Shown here: positions 28,054 through 35,911 of the stretch, piece by piece
Layout: the number at the start of each line of letters is the position of its first letter
Numbering within the stretch: position 1 is the first letter of the stretch
Source of the DNA: Bacillus australimaris
GTDB lineage: Bacteria; Bacillota; Bacilli; Bacillales; Bacillaceae
Length of the DNA: 64,000 nt
Assembly: GCF_001307105.1 (NCBI RefSeq)
Contig: NZ_LGYN01000026.1
Span: 372,001 to 436,000 of the forward strand
Reading direction: 5' to 3'
The notes under the pieces: generated by a model
Seen by the model: only the letters and a program-made list of their open reading frames with translations
The model's database searches: none
Told to the model about the DNA's origin: nothing
Made by a program: the position numbers and the translations under genes

Positions 28054-28086
28054 ATAAAAAAACAGCATTCGCTTGGAATGCTGTTT
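28054..28086 (-). terminator. Terminator after ktrD
   Basis: Minus-strand stem AACAGCATTC / GAATGCTGTT with T7; the ktrD stop lies at its 5' edge. Confidence 0.88.
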
Positions 28087-29431
28087 AGCCGATAATAACG
28101 CGCTCTTTCGGATAATGATAATTCGCTTCACTTTCTCTCCGGCCGATTAAATATAAGAAGCTTGGAATGCCGATTCGTCCAATAAACATGACGACCATAA
28201 TGATACATTTACCAAACACAGAGAGATCGGAAGTAATTCCTAGTGACAGCCCTGTTGTTCCGAATGCAGAGCAAACTTCAAATAAATTTTCAAGAAGTGT
28301 ATTATGCTCTGTTAAGGATAACAGGAACGTAGCGCCAAATACCAAAATAAAGGCCATCATTGTCACCATAAGGGATTTATTAATATCCGCTTGATGAAGC
28401 TCTCTTTTGAAGATTTTAATGGATTTGTTTCCCCTAGCAAAATGAAACAAGGCGAGTAAATTAAGGGCAAACGTGGTTGTCCGTATTCCGCCCCCTACTG
28501 AGCTTGGGGAAGCCCCGATAAACATGAGCATACATAAAAATAACAGTGTCGGTTCTGTCAGCTGGGTAATGTCTAATGTAGTCAAACCCCCGCTTCTCGT
28601 TGCAGTCGATTGGAACAAGGAATAAAACAAAATTTCGTGCCAGCTTTTCCCTAGAAAGCTGAACCCAGCTTCAAGTGCATATATTCCAATCGCTCCAACG
28701 ACAACGAGACCGCCGAACGTAATCGTTGTGATTTTGGTGAACAATGAAAACGATGCGTGCTTTCGCTCCTGATTGAATAAATAGTCCTTTACTTCCACAA
28801 GCACAGGGAAGCCAATTGCGCCAAAGATGATCAGCAGCATCGTAATAAATTGGACGAAATAATCATCCTTGTAAGGGATAAGCGAGTTTCCTGTAATATC
28901 AAAGCCCCCATTGGTTGTCGCACTTATACTCGAGAAGAAGCCATGTAAAAAAGCTCCCTGCACATCGTAATATTTAAGAAAATACATGCTTAAAATGAGA
29001 CCGCCTATAAACTCAATCAGTAAAATTAAATATAAAACCTGCTTCATTAGTTTCACAATTCCTGATAAGTTGCTTTGGTTTTGATCTGCCATGATCAGCT
29101 TTCTTTCTTTAATACCGATTCTTTTTCGCATGACGAGCCATACGAAGGTACCGAGTGTCATAATGCCGATGCCTCCAATTTGCAGGACAAACGCCAGGAT
29201 CCACATACCGGTCACACTAAATGTTTGGGAAGTATCGACAACAGTCAGTCCTGTGACACTGACAGCACTCACCGCAGTAAATAAGGCATCAATGAATGTC
29301 CATTTCACTCCCTCTTGATGAGCTACTGGCAGGCTGAGAAGAATAAGTGATACCGTGACAGCAAGAAAATAATAAAGGGCAATCAGCTGGAACGCCGATA
29401 GCCGGTCAATTAGCTTTTTTATAGGATTCAT
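28085..29431 (-). CDS. ktrD: Potassium uptake channel KtrD
   Basis: Trk/Ktr-family membrane subunit of the low-affinity KtrCD potassium uptake system, 448 residues. The four pore loops with selectivity-filter glycines are seen as SVTGLTVVDT, ATTNGGFDITG, ATRSGGLTTLD and GTTGLSLGIT. The ATG at 29431 is preferred over the one 6 nt upstream because it has correct spacing to GAAGGA. Its cytosolic partner KtrC is not in the window. Position next to htpX matches B. subtilis ykrM. Confidence 0.93.
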   Translation of the reverse strand: MNPIKKLIDRLSAFQLIALYYFLAVTVSLILLSLPVAHQEGVKWTFIDALFTAVSAVSVTGLTVVDTSQTFSVTGMWILAFVLQIGGIGIMTLGTFVWLVMRKRIGIKERKLIMADQNQSNLSGIVKLMKQVLYLILLIEFIGGLILSMYFLKYYDVQGAFLHGFFSSISATTNGGFDITGNSLIPYKDDYFVQFITMLLIIFGAIGFPVLVEVKDYLFNQERKHASFSLFTKITTITFGGLVVVGAIGIYALEAGFSFLGKSWHEILFYSLFQSTATRSGGLTTLDITQLTEPTLLFLCMLMFIGASPSSVGGGIRTTTFALNLLALFHFARGNKSIKIFKRELHQADINKSLMVTMMAFILVFGATFLLSLTEHNTLLENLFEVCSAFGTTGLSLGITSDLSVFGKCIIMVVMFIGRIGIPSFLYLIGRRESEANYHYPKERVIIG

Positions 29432-29536
29432 TGTCATTCCTTCTTTTATCTATCTTTTCGAATACTTTATCATTTTAATGAAAAGAGACATGATTTTAAA
29501 GCTATTTTATGCTTTATTTTCTTTTTCATCAAAAAG

Positions 29537-29567
29537 AAAAAGACATCCTCGTGTAGAATGTCTTTTT
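29537..29567 (-). terminator. Terminator after htpX
   Basis: Stem AAAAAGACATCC / AGAATGTCTTTTT with T-rich tail on the minus strand. Confidence 0.8.
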
Positions 29568-29574
29568 GTCTTTC

Positions 29575-30474
29575 TTATTTTGCTTCTAGTCTTCTAATTC
29601 TTTCGTTTAAATCAGGGTGTGTTGAGAAAAGAGAAGCTTTTCGTTTACCACTAATTTTTAACGTAGCAACTGCTGCTTGGTCATCATCTTTGATTCTTGA
29701 CGTGTACGCCTCAAGTGAACGAAGCGCATGAATCATTTTGTCTTTACCTGCAAGGTCGGCTCCACCGCGGTCTGCATGGAATTCACGATGTCTTGAATAT
29801 GCAAACACGACAAGACTTCCTAGGATAGAGAAAATGATTTGGAAAACAATCACAGCGATAAAGTGAACAACCGGCACAAGCTCTTCACGCGGAACAAAGC
29901 GGCTTGCGATCCATGCCGCAATTCTTGAAAGGAAGACAACGAACGTGTTGACGATTCCTTGAAGCAGCGTCATCGTGACCATGTCACCATTCGCAACGTG
30001 AGCAACTTCGTGAGCGATAACACCTTCAACTGCTGCATCATCCATTTCATGAAGTAATCCAGTCGACACCGCCACAAGTGATCTTCTTTTAGAAGGTCCT
30101 GTTGCAAAAGCATTTACTTCAGATGATTGATAAATACCAACCTCAGGCATTTTAGAAAGGCCTGCTGCTCTTGATAGTCTGTGCACGCGGTCAACAAGCT
30201 GCTGCTCATCATATGTTAATGAATCCTTTTCAGGATTTAACACACGAACACCCATCATCATTTTTGCCATCCAGCGAGACATCGCAAGTGACATAAACGA
30301 GCCAACAAAACCAACAACTGCACTGAATACAAGAAGATAAAGTATATTAAGTCTTCCGTCTGCTCCTATATAAGAACCAACACCAGTTGCTGCACTAATA
30401 ACCGACAGTACAATACCAATCGTAGTGATAACAAGAATGTTCGTTAATATAAACAGAAATATTCTTTTACCCAT
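29575..30474 (-). CDS. htpX: Membrane zinc protease HtpX
   Basis: M48-family membrane metalloprotease for membrane protein quality control, 299 residues. Membrane segments [18 protein letters not shown] and near 150-215; active site [14 protein letters not shown] (HExxH) with the downstream Glu in [24 protein letters not shown] before ATG 30474. Divergent from ykrK, its proposed repressor in B. subtilis. Confidence 0.94.
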   Translation of the reverse strand: MGKRIFLFILTNILVITTIGIVLSVISAATGVGSYIGADGRLNILYLLVFSAVVGFVGSFMSLAMSRWMAKMMMGVRVLNPEKDSLTYDEQQLVDRVHRLSRAAGLSKMPEVGIYQSSEVNAFATGPSKRRSLVAVSTGLLHEMDDAAVEGVIAHEVAHVANGDMVTMTLLQGIVNTFVVFLSRIAAWIASRFVPREELVPVVHFIAVIVFQIIFSILGSLVVFAYSRHREFHADRGGADLAGKDKMIHALRSLEAYTSRIKDDDQAAVATLKISGKRKASLFSTHPDLNERIRRLEAK

Positions 30475-30495
30475 ACATAACCTCCGCTGTCATAT

Positions 30496-30550
30496 TAAGT
30501 TCAAATGAACTTATTAATAAAATTATAAAAATAAACGTCTCAAATTGCAA
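30496..30550 (-). promoter_or_regulatory. htpX promoter with a palindromic operator at +1
   Basis: Minus strand TTGCAA (30550-30545), 17-nt spacer, TATAAT (30527-30522). The inverted repeat TAAGTTCA-AA-TGAACTTA occupies 30496-30513, starting at the predicted +1. Candidate YkrK site; the link is inference. Confidence 0.7.
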
Positions 30551-30675
30551 GGAAAAAGGAATCATTTTTTCTTTTTATCATAACGGCTTAAGCCCCGTCA
30601 CTTCAATATTTAAGACATTTTCAACAGCAGAAAAGTGAATAAATTGTGACGCGCCTTCTTGGTTTTTAGTTTATT

Positions 30676-30704
30676 TTGCATTTTCATCAAAAAGAGATTA
30701 TGAT
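30676..30704 (+). promoter_or_regulatory. ykrK promoter
   Basis: TTGCAT (30676-30681), 17-nt spacer, TATGAT (30699-30704); an inverted repeat GTTGA-N6-TCAAC begins just after the -10. Confidence 0.6.
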
Positions 30705-30752
30705 GTTGAATTAGATCAACAATCACGTTTTAACGTACAAATGAGGTGGAAC

Positions 30753-31469
30753 ATGGTTACTTTTAAATTAACGAGAATGGACATGACGAGACTTCTGTAT
30801 TCTCTAAAAGGAGAGGGAGATCTGACTCCGCTTCAGCTTTTGAATCTATCTGTTAAAAATGATAAGGATCATCACTATGATGAATTAAAAATCCCTTCTT
30901 TTTTTGAGAAGCTTGAACGGCGGAAGCAAAAATCAGAGCACGGTCTTTCTACAAATGAAATTGTTGAGCTCGGCAACTTGTGTGAGCTAACGTCTCTTAA
31001 ATCAACGGCGATTCAAAATTGGATCAAACGTGATATTAAAGATATGATTGGCCATCCAGAGCTTGGCAAGAAGTACTCTATTGATCAGGTCGTTATTTTA
31101 TTAATTGTCAGGGATTTAAAATCAGTTTTTGACTTTGATGCCATTCGGATGATTTTATCTGCCTTATTTAACACCATTACAGATCGAACAGATGATATTA
31201 TTAGTCCAATCCGTTTTTATGAAGCATATGCGCATGTCCTTGATTTTATTTATCACCATACGCAATTTCCATTAAAGGAAACAAACTTACGAGAAATGAC
31301 CGAGGAGCAGACAGACAAGCTCTATGAAGAGTTTACAGAATTGACGCAGAACCAATGGAATTTGATTAAAGGTATTATCAGCTCCACCGTCTTCTCTGTG
31401 TTCACTTCTCACTTGCAAAGTACAGCACAGGAAATGATGTTTAATACGCTGCAGCTGAATAAAGGTTAA
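30753..31469 (+). CDS. ykrK: DUF1836 transcriptional regulator YkrK
   Basis: 238 residues from ATG 30753 (SD GAGGTGG). The DUF1836 part contains a MerR-like helix-turn-helix: FEKLERRKQKSEHGLSTNEI, LTSLKSTAIQNWIKRDIKDM and LGKKYSIDQVVILLIVRDLK. The C-terminal half is alpha-helical. In B. subtilis YkrK represses htpX, and here the two genes are divergent with a palindrome in the htpX promoter. Confidence 0.85.
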   Translation: MVTFKLTRMDMTRLLYSLKGEGDLTPLQLLNLSVKNDKDHHYDELKIPSFFEKLERRKQKSEHGLSTNEIVELGNLCELTSLKSTAIQNWIKRDIKDMIGHPELGKKYSIDQVVILLIVRDLKSVFDFDAIRMILSALFNTITDRTDDIISPIRFYEAYAHVLDFIYHHTQFPLKETNLREMTEEQTDKLYEEFTELTQNQWNLIKGIISSTVFSVFTSHLQSTAQEMMFNTLQLNKG

Positions 31470-31471
31470 AT

Positions 31472-31507
31472 AAAACCCGAGGTGATGAGATCACCTCGGG
31501 TTTTTTT
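31472..31507 (+). terminator. Terminator after ykrK
   Basis: Stem AAAACCCGAGGTGAT / ATCACCTCGGGTTTT with T7. Confidence 0.93.
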
Positions 31508-31522
31508 GTACAGCAATTGCCA

Positions 31523-31577
31523 GCATAATTGCACGCCGTTTTTTTCAAAATAAGGAGGCGTAGCAAACATGAGGTGA
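31523..31577 (+). promoter_or_regulatory. Sigma-G type promoter and mini-ORF in the sspD leader
   Basis: GCATA (31523-31527), 18-nt spacer, CAAAATA (31546-31552) fit the forespore sigma-G/F pattern expected for an SASP gene. Downstream, AAGGAGG (31552-31558) is followed at 10 nt by ATG AGG TGA (31569-31577), a two-codon ORF just before the true sspD SD. Confidence 0.65.
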
Positions 31578-31593
31578 AAGGAGGAAAATGAAC

Positions 31594-31788
31594 ATGGCAA
31601 ATCGAAATCAACTTCTTGTTCCTGGAGTAGAACAAGCTTTAGACCAATTTAAATACGAGATCGCTCAAGAATTTGGCGTCACTCTCGGTTCAGATACAGT
31701 CGCACGTGCAAACGGTTCTGTTGGCGGTGAAATCACAAAAAGACTCGTTCAACAGGCTCAATCACAAATGGGCAATCCATCTAAATAA
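31594..31788 (+). CDS. sspD: Alpha/beta small acid-soluble spore protein SspD
   Basis: 64-residue DNA-binding spore protein that coats and protects forespore DNA. Family signatures: [20 protein letters not shown], the GPR protease site EIAQEFGV, and [20 protein letters not shown]. The ATG at 31594 has correct spacing to GGAGG; an ATG 6 nt upstream is too close. Position next to ykrK and sigI as for B. subtilis sspD. Confidence 0.94.
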   Translation: MANRNQLLVPGVEQALDQFKYEIAQEFGVTLGSDTVARANGSVGGEITKRLVQQAQSQMGNPSK

Positions 31789-31802
31789 AGACATGGTGAA
31801 AT

Positions 31803-31829
31803 ACGCCGGAGCTATTCTGGCGTTTTTTT
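31803..31829 (+). terminator. Terminator after sspD
   Basis: Stem ACGCCGGA / TCTGGCGT with T7, reaching the stop codon of convergent rsgI. Confidence 0.85.
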
Positions 31830-33012
31830 ATTGTTCATATGTGTGCTCATGCCGGTTCTCACGATAAGGAAACGGTGCACCTTTCCCTTTTTGCTCCGCA
31901 TGTTCTCTTTTTCGCTTAGCTGGCGGCTGTTTCTGATCCCTGGCGTTTTTTTTTGCATGTTTTCCCGCATTACCACGTGATGAGCTGTTTGGGTTTCTTT
32001 TTTCATCAGGGTCAGTTGAGTGATTTTTTTTTTGCTCTTTATCGACAGAATGATCTTTTTCTTCCTTTATCTTTTTGTCTTTGTTTCCATCATCAGGTTT
32101 TGTTTGGTGAGGCTTTTGAATAGATCCTTGCTCTTCCCTCTCTGCTTCCTTCTGCTCTTTGTCTTCAGCTTCAGGAGCCTCTTGATCTGGCTGCACCTCT
32201 TCGCTATCGTCTGTTTTGACTTCTTTTTGTTTGTCTTGATCTGTTTGCTCTTCATCATGTTTCTTAGGATCTTCTTCTTTCACAGCATCATTTTCTGCTG
32301 CGTCTTCATCCTTTTTGATGTCTTCTTGTTCTTTGTCTTGCATTTCTTGATTTCTAATATATGTTCCTGTTGAAATGCCTGCCTTTTGAGCTTTTTCTCT
32401 CGTTTCCAGGTCACTTTCTACAGTTTCCAGCTTGTAATTACGTTTTTGATATTCGCCAGAAATGGTGTTAATTTTGCTTTTTACGTTTGTTTTATATGTA
32501 TTGTCCTGCTTGTTTTCATAAACCGTTGAAATATAAATACTTCTAGAGTCGTTCACGTATCCTTTTTTGTCACAATCATCTATGATTTCCTGTACGACCT
32601 TGGTCACGTCGTTTTTATCTAAATTCTTCAAATTCGACAGTACTTGCTTCGCATCTTGATTCAGTGGAGTGACACCGATCACTTCATAATTTTGATCAAG
32701 CTTCAGCTCAAAGCTTGGGTTAATATCAATCGTCATATACGCATATGCTTTTTGACTTGAGAAAGATGGCATCATAGTAAAAATCACGACAATAATCGCT
32801 GCAATTGATAGGATTCCTGCATTTAATGGACGTAAACGAAGCAGGTCAAAAAAACCGGCTCTTTTTCTTTCGAGACGTGATTCATTTGGAAATGTCACTT
32901 CTTGGCCGATTTCATAGTTTTGCTCTTCATATTTTGTCCGCAGAAATTGTCCATCAGGGGTCAGCAACGTGACATACTTTTTGTTTTTCTCTACTATAAT
33001 GCCTCTTCTCAT
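31828..33012 (-). CDS. rsgI: Anti-sigma-I factor RsgI
   Basis: Membrane protein binding and restraining SigI, 394 residues. N-terminal cytoplasmic RsgI domain (residues ~1-55, VEKNKKYVTLLTPDGQF), one membrane segment (LNAGILSIAAIIVVIFTMMP), an extracellular conserved domain starting AYMTIDINPSFELKLDQNY, and a long C-terminal low-complexity tail of Lys/Glu/Asp/Gln (about residues 230-394), expected to be disordered. The tail produces large meaningless antisense frames. Overlaps sigI by ATGA. Confidence 0.92.
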   Translation of the reverse strand: MRRGIIVEKNKKYVTLLTPDGQFLRTKYEEQNYEIGQEVTFPNESRLERKRAGFFDLLRLRPLNAGILSIAAIIVVIFTMMPSFSSQKAYAYMTIDINPSFELKLDQNYEVIGVTPLNQDAKQVLSNLKNLDKNDVTKVVQEIIDDCDKKGYVNDSRSIYISTVYENKQDNTYKTNVKSKINTISGEYQKRNYKLETVESDLETREKAQKAGISTGTYIRNQEMQDKEQEDIKKDEDAAENDAVKEEDPKKHDEEQTDQDKQKEVKTDDSEEVQPDQEAPEAEDKEQKEAEREEQGSIQKPHQTKPDDGNKDKKIKEEKDHSVDKEQKKNHSTDPDEKRNPNSSSRGNAGKHAKKNARDQKQPPAKRKREHAEQKGKGAPFPYRENRHEHTYEQ

Positions 33013-33764
33013 GAATTAAGCACCCCTTTAAGGTAATCTTTCAAATACACATAATCACCCGTCATAATGATCGCCATCGCAATGATGTATTTTCTATTTC
33101 TCTCAATCGTTTTGCGGCTGACTTCCACTAGCTTTTCCAGCTGTTTGACTGGCAATTGTTTTTTCTGAAATAAAATGGTTTTGAGCTCATCGTTTTCAAC
33201 GAGTGTATGGGCTACTTTAATCGCATTTTGCCTGGCATCTGCATGCTTTGGTGAATGCTCAAGCAACTCTTGAAACGTGAGTCCGTATACTTTCAATCGT
33301 TCTTTAAAATGTTCAATTTCTTCTCTTCTATGTTCTTGTTCGATCAAGCGCCTATATTCATTTGCAGACAGCTCCGCTTCAATCATGCTTTGAGAGTATT
33401 CGCCATTCTCACTTTCTTGAAGATCCATCTGAACCGTTGGCGCATTTCTCGCTTCTTTTCGAATATAGTCAATCACTTTTCTTTTAATAATTAATTCTGC
33501 GAAAGCAAGAAGTGAGTTTCCTTTTTCGGCAGAGTATTTTTCTATTGCTTCATTAAAGGCAATTAAGCCTATGCTGAATTCATCATCTTTTTCATCTATA
33601 TATCGTTTACAAACGGATGAAACCGTCTTAGCGACAAATGGTTTGTATTGCTCTATTAATGCATTTTGCAGTTCGATATCACCTTGTTGAATACTGATAG
33701 CCGACTGCTCTAATGTTTGCTTTTTCTTTCCTTTTTTAAACAAAAGGCTAAGCAATGGTTTCAC
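33009..33764 (-). CDS. sigI: RNA polymerase sigma factor SigI
   Basis: Sigma-70-like factor for heat and cell-wall/iron related stress, 251 residues from GTG 33764 with GGGAG SD; the ATG at 33788 has no SD. Conserved parts: SSVCKRYIDEKDDEFSIGLI, IAFNEAIEKYSAEKGNSLL, FAELIIKRKVIDYIRKEAR (region 2) and LPVKQLEKLVEVSRKTIERN (C-terminal HTH). Regulated by RsgI; its promoter region carries a sigma-I type -35/-10, suggesting autoregulation. Confidence 0.93.
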   Translation of the reverse strand: MKPLLSLLFKKGKKKQTLEQSAISIQQGDIELQNALIEQYKPFVAKTVSSVCKRYIDEKDDEFSIGLIAFNEAIEKYSAEKGNSLLAFAELIIKRKVIDYIRKEARNAPTVQMDLQESENGEYSQSMIEAELSANEYRRLIEQEHRREEIEHFKERLKVYGLTFQELLEHSPKHADARQNAIKVAHTLVENDELKTILFQKKQLPVKQLEKLVEVSRKTIERNRKYIIAMAIIMTGDYVYLKDYLKGVLNS

Positions 33765-33889
33765 CTCAGTTCTCCCTATATTACTCATTTATGATAGCTA
33801 ATTTATGAGGGAAGCGCAAAGGAAGAAATGAGGAATTCATTTCCTGTTACTCAATTATGACATGTATGTCATCATCTACTTTACAATGT

Positions 33890-33918
33890 TTCGTCTAAAA
33901 GCAAAGAAATAAGGGGGT
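33890..33918 (-). promoter_or_regulatory. Sigma-I promoter of sigI-rsgI, -35 inside the terC terminator
   Basis: Minus strand ACCCCC (33918-33913), 19-nt spacer, CGAA (33893-33890), the sigma-I motif pair. The -35 is the C-run of the 3' arm of the terC terminator stem. Confidence 0.75.
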
Positions 33919-33933
33919 ATCTCCCCCTTATTT
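33907..33933 (-). terminator. Terminator after the terC gene
   Basis: Perfect 11-bp stem AAATAAGGGGG / CCCCCTTATTT with a 5-nt loop, followed by a weak T-rich tail (CTTTGCTTTT). Confidence 0.8.
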
Positions 33934-33979
33934 GTAATATACGTGTTATGAAAATGAAATGATATTTCTTTCAGAAAAC

Positions 33980-34771
33980 CTACTCTCCTACGCGTACCTC
34001 TTGTTTCTCCTCGTTTTCTTGCTCGCCTTTTCTTGATGGACTTGATAAAAACCAGCCAAATGCTGCAATTGCAAGAAGCACCGTCCAGAAAATGACTTTC
34101 CATAAAGTTGAATGAATAAAATGAGACGATACGACACCAATGGCCGGATGTGACAGTGTATAAAGTGTAAGCTTCACTCCAACCCACCCGACAATGACAA
34201 ATGCTGCTGTTTCTAGGCTCGGTCTTGTTTTGAGCAGTTTCACAAAGACAGTTGCGGCAAATCTCATAATGACAAGACCAATGATACCGCCTAATAGAAT
34301 GACAATAAATTGACCACCGTCGAGTCCACCGATTTGTGGCAGACTTGTTGCCGGCAGTGTCACAGCTAAAGCGACAGCCGCTAAAATAGAATCTACTGCA
34401 AAAGCAATGTCAGCAAGCTCTACTTTCACGACGGTTGCCCAGAAGCCGCTTTGCTTTACGTTTGTTTCTGTTTCTTTTTTCTTAAATACGTGCGATTTTA
34501 AAATATGGTGAATGGAAATATAAAGAAGATAAATTGCGCCAATGGCTTGAACCTGCCACACATCCACTAAAAACGAAATAAGGAACAGAGAACCAAATCG
34601 CATGACAAACGCACCTGCAAGTCCGTAAAACAATGCCTTTTTTCTTTGCTTTTCAGGAAGGTGTTTGACCATCACGGCCATGACCAGTGCGTTATCCGCA
34701 GCTAAAATTCCTTCTAATCCAATCAGTACGAGAAGAACCCACCCGTACTCTAAAATAATGGCTGCATCCAT
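33980..34771 (-). CDS. ykoY: TerC-family membrane protein YkoY
   Basis: Polytopic TerC/Alx-type protein, 263 residues, implicated in manganese efflux or metalation of exoenzymes. Seven to eight membrane segments; the first has EYGWVLLVLIGLEGILAADN with the conserved acidic GLEGxLxxDN motif, and a second acidic motif is VELADIAFAVDSILAAVALA. Three adjacent ATGs; the last (34771) has best spacing to AAGGAGG. It lies below a manganese riboswitch, which supports a Mn role. Confidence 0.93.
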   Translation of the reverse strand: MDAAIILEYGWVLLVLIGLEGILAADNALVMAVMVKHLPEKQRKKALFYGLAGAFVMRFGSLFLISFLVDVWQVQAIGAIYLLYISIHHILKSHVFKKKETETNVKQSGFWATVVKVELADIAFAVDSILAAVALAVTLPATSLPQIGGLDGGQFIVILLGGIIGLVIMRFAATVFVKLLKTRPSLETAAFVIVGWVGVKLTLYTLSHPAIGVVSSHFIHSTLWKVIFWTVLLAIAAFGWFLSSPSRKGEQENEEKQEVRVGE

Positions 34772-34826
34772 CATCATTCCTCCTTGTTTTTATCTATTGT
34801 CCCACAACAGACAAAGGCTTATGAAT

Positions 34827-34972
34827 GCAAAAAAGACCTTTGCCTGTAATGGCAAAGGTCTTGCTAGACATGTGATATGTAGAATCATGCCAACAAAGCC
34901 GATGGAACATCAGTCCATGTAATGACGACTTTGTTTCCGGTAAAACCGGACGCTACTCCCCTTTGGCGGGAT
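34827..34972 (-). promoter_or_regulatory. Manganese (yybP-ykoY) riboswitch with terminator
   Basis: Minus-strand aptamer 34972-34886 contains the two conserved loops AAAGGGGAGTAGCGTC and CGGCTTTGTTGGCATG. The platform stem AAGACCTTTGCC / GGCAAAGGTCTT (34862-34831) is followed by T6. Mn is expected to allow read-through. Confidence 0.95.
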
Positions 34973-34994
34973 TTAGAATATTTAGATTACTTAT

Positions 34995-35023
34995 ATCATA
35001 ATCAATAGACACTGGATTGTCAA
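34995..35023 (-). promoter_or_regulatory. Sigma-A promoter of ykoY
   Basis: Minus strand TTGACA (35023-35018), 17-nt spacer, TATGAT (35000-34995). Confidence 0.85.
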
Positions 35024-35050
35024 CAGGTGACTTTCGTTTTGATCCAATGA

Positions 35051-35665
35051 TTAGGCAGTTGGTGTTTCAGTTTTTCTTTTTCTTCTTTTTAGCAATAAGT
35101 AAAGAACAAACAATAACACAACACCGATCCCAATCGGTAAAAGATATGGGTCTAACATAGTGCCAACCTCTTTCCAATTCTCCCCGAGCGTAAACCCAAG
35201 ATACACATACACAAACGTAATCGGTGTAATCGCCAAAAACGTATACAGGCAAAAGACCCACACATTCATCTTGGCAATACCGCATGGGATGGAGATAAGC
35301 GTTCTGACCCCTGGTATAAACCGCCCGCTGAATGCGACGAACCCGCCATGTTTTTTAAAGAAAGCATCCGATTTATCAAGCGACTCAGGTTTTATCAAAA
35401 AGTACTTCCCATATTTATTTAAAAAGGGTCTGCCGCCGTAACGTCCTAACCAGTACAAGGTCAAAGGGCCAACCACACCGCCAATGGAACCGGCCGCCAC
35501 TACACCGATAAAGGCCATGTCCCCTTCTGAGACCCAGTAACCCGCAAGAGGCAAAACCACTTCAGCAGGTACAAATTCAATGCATAATGCGAGGAAGATG
35601 CCAAAGTATGACAAGTTCTTAAAGGCATCAGCTAAAGAAATAATAAAATCTTCGATGTTTATCAA
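35051..35665 (-). CDS. ykoX: DedA-family membrane protein YkoX
   Basis: 204 residues, DedA/SNARE-associated fold; relatives act in lipid-carrier flipping and membrane homeostasis. Signatures: FVPAEVVLPLAGYWVSEG, the re-entrant loop GSIGGVVGPLTLYWLGRYGG, and FSGRFIPGVRTLISIPCGIAKM with the conserved Arg residues. The start is uncertain: TTG 35665 is directly next to AAAGGG, and an in-frame stop lies just upstream, so no better start exists. Confidence 0.88.
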   Translation of the reverse strand: MINIEDFIISLADAFKNLSYFGIFLALCIEFVPAEVVLPLAGYWVSEGDMAFIGVVAAGSIGGVVGPLTLYWLGRYGGRPFLNKYGKYFLIKPESLDKSDAFFKKHGGFVAFSGRFIPGVRTLISIPCGIAKMNVWVFCLYTFLAITPITFVYVYLGFTLGENWKEVGTMLDPYLLPIGIGVVLLFVLYLLLKRRKRKTETPTA

Positions 35666-35911
35666 TCCCTTTCACACATAATCATTCGACTGATTCTATC
35701 TCTTTTAGAATCACACCATATATTAAACGAATCAAACTGAAGAAACGATTCGCTTTTCATCGTTTTTTTACATTAAATTTGATTTTACTATAAAAAATGG
35801 GTGAAAAAAACGTCGATTTTTGTATTTAAGTGATGGAAAAGTGAACACAGGAGCCATTTGATCCGATATATTAAGTATATGTTTGTTTTAAGATACAGGA
35901 GGTTTTCTCAC

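Noticed and set aside
32020-32373. 117-codon plus-strand frame opposite rsgI
   Set aside because: Phe/Leu-only composition is the antisense of the Lys/Glu repeats of RsgI; no SD.
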